64,000 nucleotides of DNA, taken from assembly GCA_964007475.1 (NCBI GenBank), contig OZ023273.1:127900732-127964731 (forward strand). Reading direction: 5' to 3'. This DNA is from Hybos culiciformis. Its lineage: Eukaryota > Arthropoda > Insecta > Diptera > Hybotidae. Both the position numbers and the translations under genes were made by a program. This document shows positions 54,911 through 64,000 of this stretch, piece after piece. Below the pieces are notes generated by a model, which was given only the letters and a program-made list of their open reading frames with translations, made no database searches and was not told the origin of the DNA. The first letter of the stretch is position 1; every line of letters starts with the position of its first letter.

Positions 54911-56831
54911 ATGTGTAAATTTATTTTGACAATTATTGCTCTGCTAATTCCATTGGGTAAATCTGAATATTCATTGTAGCTACATCTGAAGTATAATTGA
55001 TTACTTGTCACAACAAATTTATTGTTTGGCTTAAGTATGTACAGATTTTAAAATATTTTTATTCATTTATCAAGCCACTAGAGTCAAATTTACCCCGTTT
55101 AGATCTCCAGCGAAAATTTAAAGTGTGGTGATCATAGTTGTCTTTTTGGTTTGAGACATTTGGAAAAAGAAAATATTTACAATAAAAAAAGCAAAAAAAT
55201 GTTTAAACAAAAAAATCAAATTTCTTCAGCACACTTCGTTTTCGCTTTTATCGGAATTCTAACGCATAAAAATAACGAAAAATATATGAAAAAAATATTT
55301 CCTTAAAATTCTAATAAAAAAGTACTTAGCTCACTTTTCAATACATATTTTATTTACAAAAATCCGTTTGATTTATTAAAATCGGTTTATTTATAAGGAA
55401 GGTACAGGTACAGCATTTCTACGAACAGTCCTTTTTACTCTAGTGGCTCTTTTTAAAACAGATTAATCAAGTTAAATACATTTGAAGTAATTTAATTAAT
55501 GATTGAGTCAGTATCAACTCAAAAGAAAATGTTTACACTTTACAGTGTACTAAGTTGTACAGTATATTAGTATTTAGTGTATTTGCAAGATGAAAACTTG
55601 AATTGAATTGAAACAGGAAACGCAACAAGGTAAATAAGCTTCTAGTCACTTGCTGTTGTTGTTGTTCAGACTACTAAATTAGTAAATTACTCGCCACTCG
55701 ACTAAATTAGTTGTCCCACTGGGAACAAGGCTTAACAACAGAAATTAAATAATTAAGTTTGTTTTTTTATTAATCAACTATATTTCTAGCTTCTGCTTCA
55801 GACTTATTAAATCTGGATTACAATGTTCGATACTATTTGTATACAAAATCAAATCCCACTGTTCCCCAAGAATTAAAAGATGGAAATATAACATTAGTTG
55901 AGAATTCAAATTATAACTTTATTAAACGAACAAAGTAAGTTTTAATTTTTCAAGAAATCTATGAAATCAGCAGGTTAATTTCTTTATGTTTTTATAATTA
56001 GATTATAATAAGATATATATTATGATGATCTTTATGATATTTTTTTTTTAAATATTATTTTTTGCTTTTTACATATCATTTTTTTTAACTTTTACTTCAA
56101 GAATTTTAATTCACGGTTACAATGATTACGCATTGAATCCTTTAAGTTCGTCTCAAAGATTTTTAGAAGGTTATTTTTGCAATGGTGCTGATTTGAATTT
56201 TTTATTAATATCGTACAATACAACTGTAACTGGAACTCCGGCAGATTACATCATAGATAATTTGGACCACATTGTGGAAGAAGTTTCTTCAATATCAAAT
56301 AAATTTCTAACATTTTTAAAAATAAATTTTGGCTTAACTAACAGCCAAATTGATGTAGTAGGGCATAGTTTAGGAGCTCAAATAGGTGCTTTTTTGGCAC
56401 AAAAACAACCGTCAACGAATAAATTTGACAAACTATTTGCAATTGATCCTGCCTCACTGTTTTTTGAAGGAGTTCCATCGAATTACAGAGTTAGCGCTGA
56501 CGATGCTAATTATGTAGAACAAACTGTGTCATCTAGTGTCGCTGGATCGTACTTTCCAGAAGCTGAAGCAACTATTTATATAAATAATGGAATAAAACAG
56601 CCATATTGTAAAGGAATAATAGATTTTGCATGTAATCATAGAAGATCAGTTGATGTTTTTGCTGAAGCTACATGTAATAATAATTTTTTTTGTGTTCCTT
56701 GCACATTAACAAGAGTTATGCTTGGAATTTGTTCCAGCAAACCACAAATACGTTACGGTGATGAACCTAATATTGTTAAAAAAGGTGTCTACGAATTAGC
56801 TACGGACTTTAAACCATCTTATATTCCATAA
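54911..56831 (+). CDS. Secreted lipase 2 (pancreatic lipase superfamily, PLA1-like)
   Basis: Exons 54911-54956, 55790-55934 and 56102-56831 encode 306 residues with intron phases equal to lipase 1. The signal peptide is MCKFILTIIALLIPL. The triad is Ser153 in GHSLG, Asp179 in AIDPAS and His243 in CNHRRS, and the HG oxyanion motif is near 68-69. The lid between cysteines (YCKGIIDFAC) is short. The nucleophile elbow has the common GHSLG form, unlike GFSLG in lipase 1. The protein is close to lipase 3 over its whole length. Its first intron contains a small MITE. It appears functional. Expression from a TATA promoter in a digestive, salivary or reproductive tissue is plausible but not shown. Confidence 0.92.
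55073..55448. mobile_element. Small MITE in lipase 2 intron 1
   Basis: The ends AGCCACTAGAGT and ACTCTAGTGGCT are perfect 12-bp inverted repeats around a 376-bp noncoding body. The inner right end (CATTTCTACGAACAGTCC) is related to a patch at 51105-51160 in lipase 1 intron 2. No clear target duplication was found. Confidence 0.6.
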
Positions 56832-57872
56832 ACTGTTAAAATAATTTGAATTAAAAACTAATTTAAATCCGTCAATATCAATGACAGTTACAAGTGCGAG
56901 TTTCAGAAAAATTAAATAACGTGTAACGTGTGTATTAATTGGAATAATTTAAAAATTTTTGTTTTATTTTGAACCCAAAAAAGATATTTTTAGAAAGTAG
57001 GAAAATATATTTCCCCATCTAAAGGCGTGAATTCCCTTTATAATATTTTAATTATTTTATTTTTTAATTATTAAAAAATATTTATAACAATCAGGCAGTA
57101 TGTCCATAAGATTGCTATGTATACTTTTAATTTACTTATTTACAAAATTACAATTACCATAATAAAATCAAAATTTATCTATCTGAAAAAATGGCAGCCA
57201 CCTTTAAATTTGAAAAACCGCTTTGTTCATTTTATATATATAATAAAATAACTAATCACCGCCACTGTTCTAAACGCTACATCGTAGATCTCTCCTAGCA
57301 AACCTGACATAACTCTAGAATAGAAACACACTCATGTGCTGTTCAATGTACATATTTATATCTGACGGATTAGAAAAATATTTATTTTGGTTCTATTTTT
57401 AATTTCCAGTACCAAATTTAAAGCTCTAATACTGGCTGGTTAAGAGACTCTAACTCCGAAAACAGAAATGATTGAATCTCAGCCTTTATTCGAGGTGAAA
57501 GTGAACAAGATTACGCATGTTTTAGCTTTCAAAAAAAAAAAAAAATAGGTCGGCTGGTCATTAATTACAAGTATTTTAATGACGAATGGTTGGACAAAAA
57601 ATATTTTTAGTTGTTTTCATTTTTGATAGGAATAGGGTTAAAAACAATATAACGGTTATCATCTACTTTCTTATAAGGTTATTAAAGAAAGTGCGCAATA
57701 TTTTATCTTAATAAAGCCAACGGATAAGCTATAGCATATATAAAGACATAGACTTGTTGTACGTTGTACGAAAAATAATATTTGGCAAGTAAAGATTTTA
57801 ATAATAGTTATAAAAGAATTAAAGCAAAGCATGTTACAACTATATTTTATTTCATAAAAGATGAGCTAATAG
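56832..57872. other. Lipase 2 to 3 spacer, left part, duplicated flank
   Basis: The segment 56935-57310 matches the spacer after lipase 1, and 57775-57850 matches 54645-54735. About 460 bp between them (57310-57775) has no counterpart and looks inserted, but no termini were identified. No gene is present. Confidence 0.55.
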
Positions 57873-58618
57873 TAGATTATTGTATATGTAAACTAAATTT
57901 GTTATTAATTAAGAGTTCTGTATACACAAAAATACATTGACATGAGTCAATACTTATATCACGAGACCGAAAGTCGACAAGTCGTCTATCTAGTTCTTAA
58001 GTGCCGTATACGCATTTTTCGTATTTTTGGCAAATTGAGTTTGAAGTTGTAAGACTCGAACAATTGGTTCCAATTTAGCATATACTTTAAATAGGGGGGA
58101 AATATCTCGAGAACGGAAGGAGCTATTGAAATTTTGAGAAGGACATTCGAAAGATCGCCTTCGAGTTAGTTTGATGAAATCTCTAACTCCAAAAGTGCCA
58201 AAATGCGTATACGGCACTTAAGAACTAGATAGACGAAGTGTCAATGTATTTTTGTGTAAATACAGAACGAGTTGTATAACAAATTTTGTTGACATATCCA
58301 ATATACTGTTTTAATGCGTAGGGGAGAGGTAGTTGCAAAGAGAGAATATTTTTTCTTCTCATTTTTTCTCATTTTTTTTTTTTGGCTGTATTGAAATATT
58401 GTGAGAGATATTATGTTTGTTTAGGTATTACGTAATATTCAATACGAAACATCTAAATGATTTCATTATTTACGCTGATGCATCTAAATTTTTTCATTAT
58501 TTACGCAGATGCATCTAAATGATTGCATGTGTATTGACACATATAATACTCCATTTAGTGATCTAAATTCTATAGCACTAAATACAACATAACGATCCCC
58601 AACGCATTAAAATTAAAT
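57873..58618 (-). repeat. Dispersed repeat, copy B, with nested MITE
   Basis: This is the reverse-oriented counterpart of copy A at 43376-43913. It is interrupted at 57983-58235 by a MITE. The lipase 2 upstream region at about 54735-54760 runs straight through where copy B sits, so the insertion followed the lipase duplication. Confidence 0.8.
57983..58235. mobile_element. Palindromic MITE with 4-bp target duplication
   Basis: The ends CGTCTATCTAGTTCTTAAGT and its inverse continue for about 35 bp of near-perfect complementarity, including GCCGTATACGCATTT. AAGT is duplicated at 57979-57982 and 58236-58239. The matching site in copy A (near 43790) has it once. Confidence 0.85.
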
Positions 58619-58778
58619 AAAAGCTTGACTTGTTATGCAAATAAAAAACATGTGTGAGATTCATAAATTGGATTAAGAACAATATCTTATTATAGTACAA
58701 TTTCCTAGCTATATAAGTGTTAACCGAAGACGATAAAATTTAGTCACATCTGAGCGCCAGAGCCATTTTAGCATCAAA
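58619..58778 (+). promoter_or_regulatory. Lipase 3 core promoter and 5' UTR
   Basis: TATA box TATATAAG at 58710-58717, initiator-like TTTAGTCACATCTG about 30 bases downstream, and a leader AGCGCCAGAGCCATTTTAGC to the ATG. The block is a close copy of the lipase 2 promoter. Confidence 0.7.
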
Positions 58779-60094
58779 ATGTCTAAATTTATTTTGACAA
58801 TTGCTCTGCTAATTCCATTGGGTAAATCTAAATATTCATTGTAGTTGCGTCTGAAGGAGTTGATTACTTTGTCACAAAAAAATATTGTTTAGGTTAAGTA
58901 TGTTTGTACAGGATATAAAATATTTTAATTAGTTTAATAAAGTTGTGTAGATTTGTAGAAGAATTATATTTTTATTCCAGCAACATTGTAACGGAAGTTG
59001 AATAACTAATTTATTTTTTTTATTGATCAACTGTATTTTTAGCTTCTGCTTTAGACTTGTTAACTCTGGATTACAATGTACGGTATTATTTGTATACAAA
59101 ATCAAATCCGACTGTTCCACAAGAATTACAAGATGGAAATATAACATTAGTTGAGAACTCAAACTATAACTTTATTAAACGAACGAAGTAAGTTATAATT
59201 TTTTCAAGAAATTTATGAAACCTGCAGATTAATTTCTTTATGTTATAATTAAACGTACTATGATGATCTTTATGTAATAACTTTTTTTCTTTTTTGTGAT
59301 AATATTTATTTATAGAATAATTTTCCTATTTGAATAATATTTTGCTTATTTTTTACTTCAAGAATTTTAATTCATGGTTACACTGAATATGCATTGGATC
59401 CGTTAAGTTCGTCACAAACATTTTTAAATGGTTATTTTTGTAATGGAGCTGATTTGAATTTTTTATTAATATCGTACAATACGACTGTAACTGGAACTCT
59501 AGTAGATTACATCATAGATAATTTGGACCACATTGTGGAAGAAGTTTCTTCAATTTCTAATAAATTTCTAACATTTTTAAAAATTAATTTTGGTTTAACT
59601 AACAGCCAAATTGATGTAGTAGGGCATAGTTTAGGAGCTCAAATTGGTGCTTTTTTGGCACAAAAGCAACCGTCAACGAATAAATTTGACAAACTATTTG
59701 CACTTGATCCTGCGGCACCGTTTTTCGAAGGAGTTCCATCGAAATACAGAGTTAGCGCTGACGATGCTAATTATGTAGAACAAACTGTTTCACCAGTTTC
59801 GCGGGAACGTATTTTCCAGAAGCTGCAGCAACTATTTATGTAAACAATGGAATAAAACAGCCCTATTGTAAAGGAATAACAGATTTTGCATGTAATCATA
59901 AAAGATCAGTTGATGTTTTTGCTGAAGCTACATGTAAAAACAATCAATATTTTTGTGTTCCTTGCAGCCTAACAAAAGTTATGCTTGGAATTTGTTCCAG
60001 CAAACCACAAATACGTTACGGTGACGAACCAAATATTGTTAAAAAAGGTGTCTACGAATTAGCTACGGACTATAAACCATCTTATATTCCATAA
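58779..60094 (+). pseudogene. Lipase 3, broken by a one-base frameshift
   Basis: Exons 58779-58821, 59043-59187 and 59363-60094 match lipase 2 in layout and closely in sequence. The signal peptide (MSKFILTIALLIPL), HG motif, GHSLG serine and ALDPAAP aspartate are intact. Between about 59788 and 59812, after the EQTVS segment, one base is missing relative to lipase 2. The frame then stops at 59841-59843, before the histidine region. The remaining sequence, including the CNHKRS histidine region and the C-terminal cysteines, is well preserved in the other frame to a stop at 60092-60094. This is either a very recent pseudogene, a polymorphism or an assembly error. Confidence 0.85.
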
Positions 60095-61831
60095 ATTTTA
60101 TGTACATAGTAATATTAAAAAAAATTTTAAGTAAAAATAATTATGTTTTTTATTTTGAAAACGTACAATTTAGGTACATATATATTTTATATATATATCA
60201 GGCACGAAGCGTGAGTTTTTCAAGAGCGGAAGCACACTAATAGAATTTAATATTTATTAGACTTAGAAATAACACCATATTAAATAAGGCAAGATATTGA
60301 AATGCTCATTTTAATTATTTTTAAGTTAATTTAGGTACATTTAATGTTAATAATTGATCCGAATGTTTTTTACTTTAGAATTTGAATTATTTGAATATTT
60401 AAAAATTATATCGTCTTATTGTATCTTGAAATTACAAAAAAAAATTAAATTAGTATACTTTTCAGCGCAAATAATAAATTTCCTTCACTCATTATTCTTA
60501 GTCTTATACATAATTCCCTTTCCTAATGTTTTTAGACGGTAAATTTAGTGTCTCGGATATTAAAGGGAATTTAATTCTTATCCCTTTCACAATATTGAGA
60601 ATGCATAATTACTCATGAAATGTATTATTAGTTAAAAAACACTAATCGCGATTAATTAAGTGGATATTGAAATAGAAAAGTAGATAAAAATTAATTGAAA
60701 CGGTCATTTATATACCTTAATAGTTCACAATACTATTGTTAAGGTTCATTCGAGTATTCATCTATGATTCTGTTATCAATCATTTCGCAAGCAGGACAAT
60801 AACAAAATATATACTTATGAAGGAGAATTATTTTTAAAATCAATAAAATTTCAGGTTGGTTTACTTTTGATGCTCGAACGTAAACTTAAAATTTCACAGT
60901 ATTGTATTTGTGTTTTTAAAATGTCATCATGTGCCATAAAATCCTAATTTTTATGTGATCAATTGGATCGTTAATAGTTTCGCACAATATTGTGAGAAAT
61001 TTAAATAAATTTATGATTAAAAAAAAATATTAGAAGTTGGAAAACAGGAAAAATGTGAATGTATAATAATGGTTTAGATATTTTCAACGAATTAACAAAT
61101 TTATGTGATGTTAAAAAACTTTTAAATAAAGTAATTTTCAATCAAAAAGTTAGTTGACGCAACTGTAAAAAAAATACTATTTTTAATATTAAAATGTAAA
61201 ATATAAATATAAATTCTAGAATCTAAATGAACTATTCGAATAATTATACTCTCATTTTGTTGTTATTTATATAGAAAATATGTTTAAATATGAAAATATA
61301 TTCTTACAACAAGATTGATGTATATTATTACTAAAAATATCAAAATATGTTTTTTTTTTTCGTTAATATTTATTTGTTTTGATGGAAGCTTTTTGTTAAT
61401 TTTTTAAAGTAAAATTAATAAAAAATAGGTCAGTATATATATATTTAAATAATCATCATGTTAAAAATTGCAATTCTTTTGACAATTGTTTCAAATTTTG
61501 TAATAAATAACAATTTTTCCAGATATTAAAGATGATACCTACAATAAAGTAAAGAGTTTATAATAAATTTTTTTTTAACATCAGTACATAATAATAGAAT
61601 AACTTCACATACAATATTGTATATTTATTATATTATATACATACATTTCCATGCGTGAAGTTCAGGTATAGGAACAGACAACTTTTTAAACAAAATTTAA
61701 AATAATAATTGTTTAAAATTATTTATACTTACATATGAGGCTAATACAGTTATAAAATGTTGAAGCGTTATTTATTAAAACTCAGTTTTTAGAGAAATTT
61801 CAGACAAAATTTAGTACATTTAATATAAATA
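60095..61831. other. Lipase 3 to 4 spacer, nothing recognised
   Basis: AT-rich sequence with a short hairpin CACGAAGCGTG near 60204. The duplicated spacer seen after lipases 1 and 2 is not recognisable here, so lipase 4 belongs to an older duplication. Confidence 0.5.
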
Positions 61832-62509
61832 ATGTTGAAGTTTATTATAATAGTCAGCTCAATTTTGTTTTTTTCTTTGGGTAATTTTTAACTAATACTA
61901 TTTAAAAATTGAAATGATTTAGGTTTTTAATGTGAAACTTCGGGCCCTCTTCCATCATTAAATTTCGTGTCTTTAAAGTGAAGTTAAATGAAAAAAAAAA
62001 ACAACATTTTGATTTATAACAAAAATATATATATTGTTCTTTAAAATATTTAAATAATATTTAAAAAATTAAATTAATTATTTTTTCCAATTCAAAAATA
62101 TGCTTTATTAAAGATTCATTTATCCTTTGTTACAAGACAATGCACAAATTAGGAGTCACCGGTACTAACTAGAAATTTCTTTACAGACTTAACTCTTGTA
62201 TTAGATATATATTGAATAAAACATTGGCGACGTATATAAATTCTGAACATTAGAAATTAGTTCAATAACATATTTATGTGAAAATGGTTAAGAAACTAAA
62301 TAAAAGAAAGATCAAAAAGTTTCGAAATTTTACTTTTATATTAATTTTTTGAAAATAATTATAGCGTTTTCTTCAAATTTATTTACTTATGATTACAATG
62401 TTAAATTTTTCTTGTACACAAAACTGAATCCATCAGTTCCCGAAGAGTTACAAATTGGTGATTCAACTTCAGTTTTGGAATCAAATTACAGTGAATTCAA
62501 AAGAACAAA
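61832..62509 (+). CDS. Secreted lipase 4, first two exons (rest off the right edge)
   Basis: Exon 61832-61880 encodes a signal peptide (MLKFIIIVSSILFFSL). Exon 62365-62509 encodes the N-terminal strand region with YDYNVKFFLYTKLNPSVPEE and ends KRTK. Exon lengths, phases and the position of the YNVxxxLYTKxNPxVPxEL block are the same as in lipases 1 to 3. The catalytic exon is not found up to 64000, so it either lies outside the window or has been lost. It is diverged from lipases 2 and 3. Confidence 0.8.
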
Positions 62510-64000
62510 GTAAGTAATCTTGTCAGTATATTTTTATTAATTATACATATTATTACTTCTAAAGTCTCATATATATTAAGGGCTCTTTTTTTTTAAAATA
62601 ATTTGTTGAAATTAAGCTTATGCTAAAAACAATAAACAGACCAATATAATGAGATTAAAGAAATATATTCGCGCTAGGGAGTTGATTGATTAGCCTGTTG
62701 CCCCCCTTGTGTGTTTTTATTATTATAAATTATCCGCCGTAAATAACTATATTTTTCAAATACATAATGACGATAATTCAAGTACTGAATCCATAGTCTG
62801 CGATGGATTTGGTTGATGAACAGTTTAGGTTTAGAGAAAGAAAACTTGAAATTTGCACCTTCCAGCATTAACAACACTGTGCGGGTTTTAAAGTTAATTG
62901 CAACAAAATAAGTTTTTTCTCCAAAAATAGTAAATCCATTTCCTAAACGTTGAGAGTTTGTTTAAGACAAAATAAACCTTAGAATTTGCAATTCTTGGTA
63001 CCTATAATTTCTACAATTCAGCAGTGATTGTTTTATGTAATTAAGTTTAAATTATATTAATTATATTTTTCATTATTATTCTTTAATTTTGGATATTCAC
63101 TTAAGATATTACATTAATTAATACGTATTATCAAGAATTTTTTATGTCTTCATGTGAAAGTAATATCACTTTCGATTTTTTTTTATGACAGAAACCCACA
63201 TGTAATTCCAAAATTATAGCAGATTAAAATATATATTTATGTATTTTATAAATTATCTATTATTGTGTAAACTTGAAATTCAGAAAGAAAGACTGAAATA
63301 ATTTATTTGTTGTATTTCTTTAACAAATAAAAAAAAGACTGAATGTTATCCTTCTATGAAAATAAAGATAAAACATTTTTTTATTTAAGAAATGATTAAA
63401 TTTAAAATTGTTACGGTATGATAAAGCAGGTGTATCCAACCTTACAGATACCACAGGCTACATTTGTATGGCATTATAACATAATTTTCATTTTATTCAG
63501 AATACAATAATTGATGAACACAACAGATCTGTAACATTTTAATTAATAATTGAAATAAAATAAGTACATTTAAGAAAGATTAGGAAATTGGATATATATC
63601 TACAACATACTTTTTACAGTCACTTTAGTATTATTGTTTTTTTTTCGTATTTTTAAAACGATTTCGCACGAATAAATACAATGGGTTGGGTAGCTAGGAA
63701 TTGTTTATGTTTAAATAAATATTGCATAGTAAAAAAAAAAGTAATTACTTAATAGTATAATTTAATATTGACTGTTATGAATGTTGTACAGGGTCTTCAG
63801 AATTCTTAAAGAAAAAAAGAAAAATTTTGTATTACTGTCGAAGATTTATTTTCAATTAACATTATATCAAATTTTTTTTCTTCATAGCATTGTGGATTAG
63901 TATTGTAAGATTTGGCTAAACGTAAAAAAAATTCAAATAGATTTTTATGGAATTATCTTATAATAAAATGTAAAATAAGTTAATTTAAAAAACATGCATC
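62510..64000 (+). other. Presumed lipase 4 intron 2, no exon found
   Basis: I looked for the HG and GHSLG segments of the third exon on the plus strand and did not find them. No other gene or repeat end was seen. Confidence 0.4.

Noticed and set aside
57990..58217. Minus-strand frame of 75 codons
   Set aside because: It is contained in the palindromic MITE at 57983-58235.

Overview
The window is strongly AT-rich eukaryotic nuclear DNA with short coding exons, GT-AG introns, head-to-head and nested gene pairs, and many small DNA transposons. It is an insect. The ribosomal protein uS9 encoded here begins MQQKRREP and is, from memory, very close to the Drosophila protein, which points to a fly (Diptera). 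No sequence search was possible, so the family is left open. Exon boundaries below were worked out by hand from splice signals and reading phase, and every multi-exon model closes in frame.

Left part (1-16 kb). INCENP, the scaffold of the chromosomal passenger complex, runs on the minus strand from 8727 off the left edge. One of its introns carries a 1.4 kb TA-flanked element and another an Asn-rich coding relic. RpS16 runs the other way from 9719, and the shared upstream region holds a foldback element. A second long TA-flanked element sits in an RpS16 intron. A 5'-truncated LINE with a perfect 13-bp target duplication lies between RpS16 and SMC2.

Middle (16-34 kb). SMC2 (condensin ATPase, 1176 aa) occupies 16095-26717. 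Its 5.6 kb intron contains two complete minus-strand genes: a proteasome assembly chaperone 1 (PSMG1) homologue and an isoaspartyl peptidase/L-asparaginase. Two paralogous zeste-type Myb/SANT plus BESS proteins follow head to head with identical intron phases. The plus-strand one is followed by a broken inverted copy of its own last exon.

Right part (34-64 kb). An SLC17-type major facilitator transporter (plus strand) and a complete CYP4-type cytochrome P450 (minus strand) flank a hAT-like element nested inside a foldback element. A P450 intron holds a 13-bp minisatellite ending in a Helitron/Helentron-like CTAG terminus. The last 14 kb is a tandem array of four secreted lipase genes of the pancreatic-lipase superfamily: two intact, one broken by a single-base frameshift, and one cut by the right edge. 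Lipase genes 2 and 3 share duplicated flanks, including a TATA/initiator core promoter, and their intergenic spacers differ by datable transposon insertions.

Functionally the left and middle genes are housekeeping (chromosome segregation, condensation, translation, proteasome assembly). The right part is accessory metabolism (transport, oxidation, lipid hydrolysis). Nothing suggests that the genes form one pathway.
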